From: Saccharothrix sp. S26 | GTDB taxonomy: Bacteria; Actinomycetota; Actinomycetes; Mycobacteriales; Pseudonocardiaceae | Assembly (NCBI RefSeq): GCF_021390395.1 | Contig: NZ_JAJUWT010000017.1 | Location: 1-64,000, forward strand | Reading direction: 5' to 3' | DNA: 64,000 nucleotides | Shown: piece after piece, positions 51,617 to 59,944 of the stretch | How positions within the stretch are numbered: position 1 is the first letter of the stretch | How the letters are laid out: the number at the start of each line of letters is the position of its first letter | Made by a program: the position numbers and the translations under genes | Notes under the pieces: model-generated | The model's database searches: none | Told to the model about the DNA's origin: nothing | Seen by the model: the letters and a program-made list of their open reading frames with translations, nothing else

Positions 51617-52597
51617 ATGCCACGCGTCGTGGTGTTCGACGAGACCGGTGGTCCGGAAGTGCTGCACGTGGTCGAGGAGCCCGGGTCCGAACCCGCGGCG
51701 GGCGAGGTGCGCGTCCGGATCGAGGCGTTCGCCGTCAACCCGCTCGACCGGATGGTCCGCGCCGGCCAGTCGCCGCGGCCCGTGCGGCTGCCGCACGCCC
51801 GGCTGGGCATCGAGGGCACGGGCGTCGTCGACGCGCTCGGTCCCGGCGTCACCGGGCTGGCCGTGGGCGATCCCGTGATCCTCAGCGCCCTGCCCGATTT
51901 CGAGACCCGGGGCGCGTACGCCGAGTACACCACCGTGCCGGCGAGCCGCGTGGTGGCGCGGCCCGCCGGGCTGGACGTCGTCGGCGCGGCGGCGCTGTGG
52001 GTGGCCTACTTCACCGCGTACGCCGCGCTCGTCGAGAAGGCGGGGATGCGGCCCGGCGACCACGTCCTGATCACGGCGGCGTCGGGTGGTGTCGGCCGCG
52101 CGGCGATCCAGGTCGCCAACCAGCTCGGCGCGGTCCCCCTCGCGGTGACCCGGCAGACCGCGAAACGGGACGAGCTGCTCGCCGCCGGTGCCGCCGCGGT
52201 GATCGCCACCGATCACGAGGACGTGGCCGAGTCCACCCGGCGGCACACCGGCGGTGCGGGCGCGGACGTCGTGCTGGACGCCGTCATGGGCCCGGGGCTG
52301 GCCGAGCTGTCCCTGGCCGCGAAACTCGGCGGCGACCTGGTCACGGTGGGGTGGCAGGACCCGCGGCCCGCGTCGTTCCCGGCGAACCCGTCGCTGACCA
52401 TCCACCGCTACATGGCCTTCGCGGACATGGTCGAGCCGGCGATCACCGGGCGGGTCGCGGCCTTCCTGTCCGCCGGCGTCCGCACCGGCGCGCTGCGGCC
52501 CGCCGTCGACCGGGTGTTCGGCCTGGACGACGTGGTCGAGGCGCACCGCTACTCCGATCGCGGGCCGTCGGCGGGCAAGGTCGTCGTGAGGGTCTAG
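51617..52597 (+). CDS. Zinc-free NADPH:quinone oxidoreductase (QorA-like)
   Basis: A 326-aa medium-chain dehydrogenase/reductase: GVVDALGPGVTGLAVGDPVI, ALWVAYFTAYAALVEKAGMR, and nucleotide loop VLITAASGGVGRAAIQVANQ; the structural zinc cysteines are absent, as in quinone oxidoreductases. It would reduce quinones with NADPH in the cytoplasm. ATG 51617 follows AAAAGGAG. Paired with the divergent HxlR regulator. Confidence 0.9.
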   Translation: MPRVVVFDETGGPEVLHVVEEPGSEPAAGEVRVRIEAFAVNPLDRMVRAGQSPRPVRLPHARLGIEGTGVVDALGPGVTGLAVGDPVILSALPDFETRGAYAEYTTVPASRVVARPAGLDVVGAAALWVAYFTAYAALVEKAGMRPGDHVLITAASGGVGRAAIQVANQLGAVPLAVTRQTAKRDELLAAGAAAVIATDHEDVAESTRRHTGGAGADVVLDAVMGPGLAELSLAAKLGGDLVTVGWQDPRPASFPANPSLTIHRYMAFADMVEPAITGRVAAFLSAGVRTGALRPAVDRVFGLDDVVEAHRYSDRGPSAGKVVVRV

Positions 52598-52606
52598 CCC
52601 GCTGGG

Positions 52607-53857
52607 TCACGGCCGTTCCGGTCGGGGGTGTCGCACCAGCCAGAGCAGCGCGCCCGCGGCCAGGACCGCCGAGCCGACGACCACCGAGGCCACGGGCAGG
52701 GTGACGGCCAGCACCAGGCAGCCGACCAGCCCGACGGCGGGCACGACCCGGGGCGGGCGGCCTTCGTCGCGGCGCAGCGTCCAGGCCGAGGCGTTGGCGA
52801 TCGCGTAGTAGACGAGCACGGCGAAGGAGGAGAAGCCGATGGCCCCGCGCAGGTCCACCAGGGCGGCGAGGGTCGCGACGGTGACGCCGACGGCGATCTC
52901 GGCGTGGTGGGGCACCTGGTGGCGGGGGTGGATCGCGGCCAGGGTGCGGGGCAGGTGGCCGTCGCGGGCCATGGCCAGGGTGGTGCGGGAGACGCCGAGG
53001 ACGAGCGCCAGCAGCGAGCCGAGCGCGGCCAGCGCGGCCCCGACGCGGACCACGGGTACCAGCCACGGCCACCCGGCGGCAGCGGCGGCGAGGGGGTCGG
53101 GCGCCGCGGCCGTCGCGACCGGGCCGAGGGCGGCCAGGACGGCGACCGCGACGGCCGCGTAGACCACGAGGGTGATGCCCAGCGCGATGGGGATGGCGCG
53201 GGGGATGGTGCGGGCCGGCTCGCGGACCTCCTCGCCGAGGGTGGCGATGCGGGCGTAACCGGCGAACGCGAAGAACAGCAGACCGGCCGACTGCAGGACG
53301 CCGAACGCGCTGGTCGTCCCCGGCGTCCAGGTCAGGTTGCCGGTGTCGCCGCCGACGGCCGCGGCGGTCACCACCAGCGCCAGCACGACCAGCACGACGG
53401 CCACGACCACCCTCGTGGCCACGACGGACTTCTGCACGCCGAAGTAGTTCAGGGCGGTCAGCGCGAGCACGGCGGCCACCGCCACGGCGGCACGTGCGGG
53501 TTGGCCGGCGTCGGGCAGGGCGTAGGCGGCCACGGTGAGCGCCATCGCCGCGCAGGACGCGGTCTTGCCGACGACGAAGCCCCAGCCGGCGAGGTAACCC
53601 CAGAACGGCCCGAGCCGTTCGCGGCCGTAGACGTACGTGCCGCCGGAGGCGGGGTACCGGGCCGCCAGCCGGGCGGAGGAGGTGGCGTTGCAGTAGGCGA
53701 CGACGGCGGCGATCGCCAGGCCGACGAGCAGGCCCGCCCCGGCGGCACGGGCGGCCGGGGCGAAGGCGGCGAAGACCCCCGCGCCGATCATGGAGCCCAG
53801 TCCGATGGTCACCGCGCTGCCGGTGCCCAGCCGGCGGGCCAGTCGAGGGGGTGTCAC
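52607..53857 (-). CDS. APC-family amino acid permease
   Basis: A 416-aa transporter with about 12 membrane helices: GSAVTIGLGSMIGAGVFAAF in helix 1, ARYPASGGTYVYGRERLGPF, AGLLFFAFAGYARIATLGEE, and EVREPARTIPRAIPIALGIT. Typical of the cationic amino acid/YdgF-like branch. GTG 53857 follows GGAGG. Convergent with the quinone oxidoreductase gene, nine bases apart; substrate unknown. Confidence 0.9.
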   Translation of the reverse strand: MTPPRLARRLGTGSAVTIGLGSMIGAGVFAAFAPAARAAGAGLLVGLAIAAVVAYCNATSSARLAARYPASGGTYVYGRERLGPFWGYLAGWGFVVGKTASCAAMALTVAAYALPDAGQPARAAVAVAAVLALTALNYFGVQKSVVATRVVVAVVLVVLALVVTAAAVGGDTGNLTWTPGTTSAFGVLQSAGLLFFAFAGYARIATLGEEVREPARTIPRAIPIALGITLVVYAAVAVAVLAALGPVATAAAPDPLAAAAAGWPWLVPVVRVGAALAALGSLLALVLGVSRTTLAMARDGHLPRTLAAIHPRHQVPHHAEIAVGVTVATLAALVDLRGAIGFSSFAVLVYYAIANASAWTLRRDEGRPPRVVPAVGLVGCLVLAVTLPVASVVVGSAVLAAGALLWLVRHPRPERP

Positions 53858-54116
53858 GGCGTCCTCCGGGGACGTGCTGGTGTGCGGCCTCGCCAGACGG
53901 TAGCCCGAGGGCCGCGACGGGCGAACGCCGAGCCGAGGCGACCGGTGCCCCGACCCGGCGACCGGCTGATCCGCCTCGACACCGCCCCACGGACTTCTCG
54001 ACGCGCCCGCGGCGACCACCCCGCCCGAAGCCGACCGCACCGCCGCGGCCGTCCGCGCGCACCTGGCCGCCCGGCTCACCGCCACCACGGGCCGAGCCGG
54101 GACGGAGGACCTCCCG

Positions 54117-54638
54117 CTAGACCTCGCCGAAGACGTGCGTGCCGGGCGCGTCCGCGTCGTCGCCCGCCCAGAACTCCACCCAGTGCCGGGCGAACTCGCC
54201 CTTGGAGATGTGCCCGTCACCGTTGAGGTCGAGCCGGGCGAACACGGCGTCGGTCGGCGCGTCGTCCCCGGTCCAGGCGTGGATCATCCGGCCGTACTCC
54301 GCCGCCGAGATCTCACCGTCGCCGTCCTCGTCCACCGCCTCGAACATCGACTCGGCGGTCGCCACCACCAGGTCCAGCATCGTCCCCAGGTTGCCGACCG
54401 CGGCCAGCATCTCGTCCAGGGTGACCTTGCCGTCCGGGTCCTGGTCCGACGCCGCGTGCAACGCCTCCCACCAGTCGATCACCAGCTCGCGCAACCGCTC
54501 GGCCCCGGCCCCTCCCCGCAGGCTCACCCACCGGTCGGCCAGCGCCTCGAAATCCGCGCGCTCCAGGTAACCGTCGCCGTTGGCGTCCATCGCGGTGAAC
54601 ACGACGGAGACCTTCTTCTGCTGCAAGTCGCTCGCCAC
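54117..54638 (-). CDS. EF-hand calcium-binding protein, calerythrin-like
   Basis: A 173-aa cytosolic protein with four EF-hands: DANGDGYLERADF, DQDPDGKVTLDEM, DEDGDGEISAAEY and DLNGDGHISKGEF. Loops 1, 3 and 4 are canonical; loop 2 (DQDPDGKVTLDE) also keeps its acidic end. Length and pattern match calerythrin of Saccharopolyspora and Streptomyces sarcoplasmic-type calcium buffers. The GTG at 54638 starts the family-like N-terminus ASDLQQKKVSVVFTAMD. Confidence 0.92.
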   Translation of the reverse strand: MASDLQQKKVSVVFTAMDANGDGYLERADFEALADRWVSLRGGAGAERLRELVIDWWEALHAASDQDPDGKVTLDEMLAAVGNLGTMLDLVVATAESMFEAVDEDGDGEISAAEYGRMIHAWTGDDAPTDAVFARLDLNGDGHISKGEFARHWVEFWAGDDADAPGTHVFGEV

Positions 54639-54750
54639 ACTGCCAACCTCGCGGGGGAACGGCGAAAGATCAATTGGCCGGTCAGGGCAAAAACGGGCAC
54701 GCACGAGTGAAGTTGAGGTGACGTTCGGTGACTCCACCGTGCGGGGGTCG

Positions 54751-54769
54751 GCCACCCGGTGCGGGTGGC
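54751..54769. terminator. Small hairpin after the 2-methylisoborneol synthase gene
   Basis: GCCACCC at 54751-54757 pairs with GGGTGGC at 54763-54769, two bases past the stop of the synthase gene. A short stem without a U-tract, so only a possible terminator. Confidence 0.4.
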
Positions 54770-54770
54770 G

Positions 54771-56252
54771 TCAGAACTTGGTCCGGTAGCGCGGGTTGGT
54801 GTTGTGCCACTCGAAACCGCCGCCCATCCATGCGCGCAGGCCGCGCAGGAACCGCTGGAGCTCCGGTGACGGCACGGCGCTCAGGCTCGCGTGCAGCTCC
54901 TCGAAGTCGTGGACGAACTTGTTGTGCAGGGCGACCGTGGCCTCGGTCGCTTCCTCGATCGAGCAGCCCCGGTCCGCGGCGATCTGCAGCACCATGTTGC
55001 AGACGGGCTTGGCGTCCGCCGCGTCCTTCGCCACCGACAGCAGGTCGTTGACCAGGACGGACGCGGTACCGGCCTGGGTGAGGGCGCGCCGCACCCGCGG
55101 GTCGTAGTAGAGGTTGGCCGGCACCTCGTAGCCGCCGACGGGGTCCACGAGCGTCATGGAGGTGGCGAAGGTGTCGTGCTGCCGGGTGGCGAGGTACTTC
55201 CAGGCGGGCGGGTACTCGCCGGAGTGCCGCCACGCCGCGTACGTGGTCCAGCTGACGAACATGGTGAACGTGGAGTAGCAGATGCGCTGGACCTGGGCGG
55301 GGGTGCCGGCGCGTTCCAGGTGCTCGACGGCCGACCGCAGCGCCCTGAGCACCGGCTCGGCCCGCAACGCCTCCTCCAGCGGCTCGTCGAACTCGCCCGT
55401 CGGCGCGACCGGGTCCATCGCCGCCATCGCCAACGCCAGGCGCGGCGGGAGCTCGGCGGGCGTGGCGCCCATGTCGGTGTTGTCGGCGTAGAGGTCGTCG
55501 GCCGCCCACCACGCGGCGTTGAGCCGGGCCGCGATCAGCAGTTGGTCCGGGTCGTCGGTGTCGGTGTGGGTCAGCATCGCCAGCCGCCCGAACCCGGCCT
55601 TGCGGAGCTGGTCGAGCTCCTCGCCCTGGAAGCCGCACCTCTCACCCCAGCGGACCAACCGGTCGTCGACCTCGTCGGCCAGCGCGTCGTCGACCCGCTC
55701 CACCACGGGCACGTAGACGGGCGACGCCGTCCCGTCACCCCACTCCCGTTCGACGTAGCCGGGGCTCGCCGTGGGCGTGGGAGCCGGACCCGCGGCCTGG
55801 TCGGCAACCTCCCCGAGCGCGGCCGCGAACCGTGCCGCGAGCCGCACCGCGGACGTGCCGAACCCGGACGTGCCCAGGCCAGAGGTGCCCGATCCGATCG
55901 TGTCCGGCGCGGTTGTGCCGAGCCCGGCGGTGCCGTGCGGCGATGTGCGGAGCGCGGACGTGCCCGGGCCAGAGGTGCCCGATCCGATCGTGTCCGGCGC
56001 GGTTGTGCCGAGCCCGGCGGTGCCGTGCGGCGATGTGCGGAGCGCGGACGTGCCCGGGCCAGAGGTGCCCGACCCGGTCGTGCCCGGCGCGGAGGTCGTT
56101 GTTCCGGACGGGCCCGGTTCGTGCGGGGTTGGTGCCGGTGGGGTTGGTGCCGGCGGGGTGCCCGGTGCCCGGTCGGTCGAGAGCAGGCCCGCCGCCACGC
56201 CCGGACCGCGCGGGATCCGGCCGAGCGGGCCCGGGGTCGTCCCGGCGGTCAT
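54771..56252 (-). CDS. mibC: 2-methylisoborneol synthase
   Basis: A 493-aa class I terpene cyclase converting 2-methyl-GPP to the earthy odorant 2-methylisoborneol. The catalytic domain starts near residue 185 with [20 protein letters not shown] and [20 protein letters not shown]. The aspartate motif is [10 protein letters not shown] (252-257) and the Mg-binding NSE-type motif [10 protein letters not shown] (401-410). Residues 1-135 are disordered, rich in Gly, Pro, Ser and Thr, and include a perfect two-copy 30-residue repeat; this type of N-terminus serves as cargo-loading segment for family 2B encapsulins. The ATG at 56252 overlaps the methyltransferase stop (ATGA). Confidence 0.94.
   Translation of the reverse strand: MTAGTTPGPLGRIPRGPGVAAGLLSTDRAPGTPPAPTPPAPTPHEPGPSGTTTSAPGTTGSGTSGPGTSALRTSPHGTAGLGTTAPDTIGSGTSGPGTSALRTSPHGTAGLGTTAPDTIGSGTSGLGTSGFGTSAVRLAARFAAALGEVADQAAGPAPTPTASPGYVEREWGDGTASPVYVPVVERVDDALADEVDDRLVRWGERCGFQGEELDQLRKAGFGRLAMLTHTDTDDPDQLLIAARLNAAWWAADDLYADNTDMGATPAELPPRLALAMAAMDPVAPTGEFDEPLEEALRAEPVLRALRSAVEHLERAGTPAQVQRICYSTFTMFVSWTTYAAWRHSGEYPPAWKYLATRQHDTFATSMTLVDPVGGYEVPANLYYDPRVRRALTQAGTASVLVNDLLSVAKDAADAKPVCNMVLQIAADRGCSIEEATEATVALHNKFVHDFEELHASLSAVPSPELQRFLRGLRAWMGGGFEWHNTNPRYRTKF
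55879..56092. repeat. Perfect 90-bp tandem repeat in the mibC N-terminus
   Basis: Bases 55879-55968 and 55969-56058 are identical over all 90 positions, and a diverged partial third copy runs to 56092. Each unit encodes 30 residues rich in GTS, GTA and RTSPHG. Identity at the DNA level indicates recent duplication and likely length variation. Confidence 0.97.
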
Positions 56253-57106
56253 CGCACCCGGTCCGCGACGATCAGCAGGTAGTGGAAGCTGCCCTCCCGG
56301 TAGGCGGTCAGGAACGACTTCTCCACCCCCGTCGCCACCGACGACCGCTCCCGCAGCTCCCAGTACGGGATCGTCCGCGACGTCAGGTCGACCACCTCGA
56401 TCGGCACGAGGTTGTTGGCGGTGAGCGCCTTGAAGTACTCGCTGCGCGCGTGGACGCTGCACGTGTAGCGCTCGTCGATCTGGCTCACGGCCTTGGACCG
56501 CCCGCCCGTCACGTCGTTGTAGCACCCGGTGATGCACACGTACCGACCGCCGTGGCGCAGGAGGCGGGAGAACTCGCCGAACAGCTCGAACAGGTCGACG
56601 TACATCGTCGTCTCGTTGGTCCACACGGCCGCGAAGTCGCCGGCCTCGAAGCCGGTGTCGAGCATGTTCTTGAAGTGGAACCGCACCTTGTCCGCCACGC
56701 CCCACCGCTCGGCCTGGGCGTTGGCGAACTCGACCTGCTTGTGCGAGATCGTCACGCCGTCCACCCGGCAACCGAACCGCTGGTGCGCCATCAGGCTGGT
56801 GCCGCCGCGGCCGGAACCGCCGTCCAGCAGCCGGTCCTGCGGCCGGATCGGGCCGAGGTGGTCCAGCAGCACGTCGGCCTGCGCGCTCTCCAACCGGTGC
56901 AGCTCGGCGATCACGCGCTCGTCGCGGGTCTCCTCGGGACCGGACAGCACCGACTCGTCGTACGGCCCCAGCCCGTAGTGGTGGTGGTAGATGCCGTCGA
57001 CCTCACCCAGCTTGATGTTCACCGGGTCCTGCTCGTTGTTCCAGTACTCCGCGATGGACCGCTGGTAGTCGGTGCGCAGGACGGGGGACGCCGTGGTGGT
57101 GCTCAT
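56249..57106 (-). CDS. gppmt: Geranyl diphosphate 2-C-methyltransferase
   Basis: A 285-aa SAM-dependent methyltransferase of the cyclopropane-synthase-like fold: [40 protein letters not shown], motif [41 protein letters not shown] and [20 protein letters not shown]. It methylates C2 of geranyl diphosphate to give 2-methyl-GPP for the cyclase encoded next. The ATG at 57106 follows GAAGGAGAA. It lies directly downstream of the decayed encapsulin gene on the same strand. Confidence 0.95.
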   Translation of the reverse strand: MSTTTASPVLRTDYQRSIAEYWNNEQDPVNIKLGEVDGIYHHHYGLGPYDESVLSGPEETRDERVIAELHRLESAQADVLLDHLGPIRPQDRLLDGGSGRGGTSLMAHQRFGCRVDGVTISHKQVEFANAQAERWGVADKVRFHFKNMLDTGFEAGDFAAVWTNETTMYVDLFELFGEFSRLLRHGGRYVCITGCYNDVTGGRSKAVSQIDERYTCSVHARSEYFKALTANNLVPIEVVDLTSRTIPYWELRERSSVATGVEKSFLTAYREGSFHYLLIVADRVR

Positions 57107-57164
57107 GCGTGCGGTTCTCCTTCGGGGTGTTCGCCCGGGCGGCGGTGCGTCGCGCCGTGCCGGA

Positions 57165-58091
57165 GCCGTTGTCCAGCGGGTGATCTCGACGTCGTCGAGC
57201 ACGCCCAGCGCGTCGGGGACGAGCACCGCGACCGAGTGGTACGCGGTGACGCGGTAGGAGGTGATCGCCTTCGCGTCGGTGCCCATGTGCTGCACGGTCA
57301 GGCCCGGTTCGCGCTCGTGCGGCAGCCCGGTCCGGCGCAGGCCGATCACGCCTTCGTCGGCCTCGCCGGTGCGCGGCGCTGACGCCGCGCGGGCTGATCG
57401 GGATCTTGTCGCACGGCAGGACCGGGACACCGCGCCACGCCACCTGCCGGACCCCGTCGCCGACCTCGACCGTGCCGGGGTCGAGCCCGAGCCGGGTGCA
57501 CTCGCGGCCGAACGCCGCGATGGTGCGCGGGTGGGCCAGGAACAGGTGCGTCTTGCGCCGGCGGCACAGCAGGTCGCCGTGCTCGCCCGCGCCGAGCCGG
57601 TGCGGCCTGCCGCGCACGACCAGGAACACCTGCTCCGCCGGGTTGCCGTACGTGACCAGCACGGCACCCGGCTCGTACTCGTGCCGCTCGGACCGCTCCG
57701 CCGGCGCGGCCGGCACGTCCGGCCGGTCGAACCCGCGCAGCGACGGCAGCTCCGCCGGGACCACCGCCGGCGCCGAAGCGGTGTCGGTGAACGCCACCCG
57801 GCCGGCACCGACGTCGTGGTCGAGCCTGTGGTTGACCCGGAATCTGCCGCCCACGGCCTCGACCCAGGGCAGCACCCTCAGCAGCCACCGCGAGGAGATG
57901 GCACGCACCTGCGGCGCGGACTTGGTCGTCGTGGCGAGGTTGCGGGCGACGGCCGGGTCGAGGCCCAGCCGGGTGGCGGGCCCGTCGGGAACCGACTCGA
58001 CCGGTTGCGCGAGGGTCACGAGCACCACCCAATCCCGGTCCTGGAGCGATTTCACCGGCACGCGGTCACGGCAGGTCGGGCGCGGCGACAT
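57165..58091 (-). pseudogene. Decayed family 2B encapsulin shell gene (EshA-like, cyclic-nucleotide-binding insertion)
   Basis: In most 2-methylisoborneol loci the first gene encodes a family 2B encapsulin of about 470 aa with a cyclic-nucleotide-binding insert. Here the N-terminal arm is recognisable ([40 protein letters not shown]), then the start of the insert ([20 protein letters not shown]). At about 57572 the frame jumps directly to [20 protein letters not shown], losing roughly 130-150 residues. At about 57380 the frame shifts by one: KIPIS is read in one frame, [20 protein letters not shown] and [20 protein letters not shown] in another, with further bases lost between. No stop follows before gppmt. 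A functional shell is unlikely. Confidence 0.85.
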
Positions 58092-58173
58092 TCATCGCGC
58101 GGCGCCTGTTCCGGAATGCGACGGGACCGACGCTAGCAGCGCGGTCCAGGCCGGGGAAGTCACTCGAAAGAGG

Positions 58174-58179
58174 ATTGTA
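58174..58179 (-). promoter_or_regulatory. -10 element of the 2-methylisoborneol locus
   Basis: TACAAT on the minus strand, in an AT-richer patch about 85 bases upstream of the encapsulin remnant. A -35 at the expected distance (GGCAAA) is weak. This probably still drives gppmt and mibC through the pseudogene. Confidence 0.4.
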
Positions 58180-58336
58180 GATAGGGGTAGGGCGATTTGC
58201 CGTGCGCGTGAATCACGTACCCGATGAGGTGATGATTGGAGTTCGGATTCACGGTGCGTCGTAATCGATTCTCCACTCGTGTGATCGCTCGCCCTGGGCA
58301 TTTCGCCGGCGCGATCGGTGATCGCGCAACGGGTCC

Positions 58337-58840
58337 TCAGGCGCGCACGAGGCGGTTCGCCAGCGTGGACATCGTGTAGGTGCCGATGCCCAGCACCACC
58401 TCCAGCGCGTTGCGCGTGGTGAAGCCGGCGTCCAGGAACTCCGCCAGCTCGCCCTCCGGCACCTCGCCCGCCGTGGCGAGCACTCGGAGGGTGAAGCGGC
58501 GCAACGCTTCCAGTCGAGGGTCGACCAGTGGTTCGCCGGACCGCAGGGCGGCGATCAGCGCCGGCTCGGCGTCGAGCTGCCGCAGCCGGCCGGTGTGCAT
58601 GGCGACGCACACCCGGCAGCCGTTGCGGGTGGCGATCGTCATGACCACGACCTCGCGGGCCAGCGGGTCGAGCGTGCTCGCCTCGAACAGGCCGTTCGCG
58701 TGCAGGAAGCCGCCGAGCATCTCGGGCGACTCGGCGAGCAGCGCCACGGCGGTCGGCAGGTGGCCGAGGTGCGCGACGGTGGACTCCATGAGCGGGCGCG
58801 ACGCGGCGGGTGCGGTGTCGAGCGTGTGCTGAGCGAACAT
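58337..58840 (-). CDS. Carboxymuconolactone-decarboxylase/AhpD-like protein
   Basis: A 167-aa all-helical AhpD-fold protein with the redox CxxC and downstream His in ATRNGCRVCVAMHTGRLRQL, and TRNALEVVLGIGTYTMSTLA at the end. Such proteins reduce peroxides or other oxidants through the Cys pair. The ATG at 58840 has GGAG five bases upstream; the open frame continues toward the divergent gene but lacks a site. Divergent from, and probably controlled by, the MarR regulator. Confidence 0.87.
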   Translation of the reverse strand: MFAQHTLDTAPAASRPLMESTVAHLGHLPTAVALLAESPEMLGGFLHANGLFEASTLDPLAREVVVMTIATRNGCRVCVAMHTGRLRQLDAEPALIAALRSGEPLVDPRLEALRRFTLRVLATAGEVPEGELAEFLDAGFTTRNALEVVLGIGTYTMSTLANRLVRA

Positions 58841-58913
58841 GCGAGCTCCGGTAAAGTAGTCAACGTGGTTGTCGAAACCGTAAACCAGGTTGTCGAGTTT
58901 GTCGAGCGCCGCC
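58841..58913. promoter_or_regulatory. Divergent promoter/operator between ahpD-like gene and marR
   Basis: Seventy-three bases with three direct copies of TTGTCGA (58869-58875, 58890-58896, 58900-58906) and alternating AACC/GGTT half sites. Expected to hold both promoters and the MarR binding site; exact operator not defined. Confidence 0.5.
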
Positions 58914-59399
58914 ATGGGTGAGCCGCGCGACCGGGGCCCGGCCGACCCGCCCGGCTTCGAGCTGCCGCTGCTGCTGTTCGCCGGCTTCCGGTCGCTGATC
59001 GACCAGTTGCACGCCGAGCTGGCCCGGCGCGGGCACCCCGACCTGCGGCCCGCCTACGGGTTCGCGATGCAGGCCATCGGCGTGCGCGGTGCGACCGCCA
59101 GCGAGGTCGGACGCCGCCTCGGCGTGTCCAAGCAGGCCGCCGGCAAGACCGTCGACCGGCTCGCGGCGCTGGGCTACGTCGAGCGCGTCGACGACCCCGG
59201 TGACGGCCGGCGCAAGCTGATCCGGCTCACCCCCCACGGGATCGACTCGCTGGTCAAGGCGGCGGAGGTGTTCGACCGGCTGCGCGCCCGGTGGGTCGAG
59301 CAGCTCGGCGCGGACCGGGTCGCGCAACTGGAATCGTCGCTGCGCGTGGTCGTGCCCGACGCCGGGTTCCCGGTCGACGTGCCCGGCTGGTTCGGTTGA
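58914..59399 (+). CDS. MarR-family transcriptional regulator
   Basis: A 161-aa winged-helix regulator: AYGFAMQAIGVRGATASEVG, recognition helix RRLGVSKQAAGKTVDRLAAL, wing DDPGDGRRKLIRLTPHGIDS, and a C-terminal dimer helix. Likely senses oxidants or aromatic ligands and represses the divergent AhpD-like gene. ATG 58914 is chosen over 58890, which lies inside the repeat-rich operator. Confidence 0.88.
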   Translation: MGEPRDRGPADPPGFELPLLLFAGFRSLIDQLHAELARRGHPDLRPAYGFAMQAIGVRGATASEVGRRLGVSKQAAGKTVDRLAALGYVERVDDPGDGRRKLIRLTPHGIDSLVKAAEVFDRLRARWVEQLGADRVAQLESSLRVVVPDAGFPVDVPGWFG

Positions 59400-59498
59400 T
59401 CGGACGCCCTGCCGGGTGACCGGTCGGGATGGCAGCCTCGGGCACGGATCTTCCCGCACCCCGGCCCGCGCGACGCGCGCTCCGGGGCCCATGGGGCC

Positions 59499-59828
59499 CC
59501 CTGGAGGGGACACGGGGGAGCGACCGGCAACGCCGGCTCGGAAGTGGTGACCGCGTTGGCGGCGGCAGGGAAGCCGGTGCGCGCTGGTCCGCAAGCCCGA
59601 CGCGCCGTGCCGCTGTCGGACGAGGAGACGCGCGCGGACCTCGAAGCCGCCACACCACTGCCGTACGTGGACGCCTTCTTCCGGTTCTCCGTAAACGGAA
59701 TCCCGGACGTGACCACCGTGACCTCCCGCCCCGCCCGCAGCTTCGAACAGCGGGTCGCGGACGCCTTCCGCGGCCGACCCGCGGCACGGTTCCCGCCGGG
59801 ACGCGGGTTCACGGGTCGGCTCGCCGAT
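59499..59828 (+). pseudogene. Remnant of an NmrA-like NAD(P)H-binding reductase
   Basis: From 59514 the frame reads GGATGNAGSEVVTALAAAGK then PVRA, the Rossmann N-terminus of NmrA/YtfG-type reductases. It passes almost directly to LSDEETRADLEAATPLPYVD, AFFRFSVNGIPDVTTVTSRP and ARSFEQRVADAF, which is the family C-terminus. About 150 middle residues are gone, no proper start precedes the Rossmann motif, and the normal stop is lost. The remaining frame to 59915 is arginine-rich junk. This is a deletion remnant. Confidence 0.8.
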
Positions 59829-59944
59829 TCCGAACGCCAACGCCGACGTCGAGGTCGCGCCCAGCGAACCACGAGCACGCCGTTCGGCCTGTTGCGGAAC
59901 GCTTGGGCGTCGTAACGATCAGGCGAGTTGATCGATGCACGGAC

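Noticed and set aside
57003-58091. A complete 362-aa cyclic-nucleotide-binding protein
   Set aside because: After about 57380 this frame departs from the encapsulin sequence, which continues in another frame, so the apparent protein is an artefact of a frameshift.
59544-59915. A 123-aa intact small gene
   Set aside because: It contains both ends of an NmrA-type reductase with the middle missing and an arginine-rich out-of-frame tail, so it is a remnant rather than a gene.
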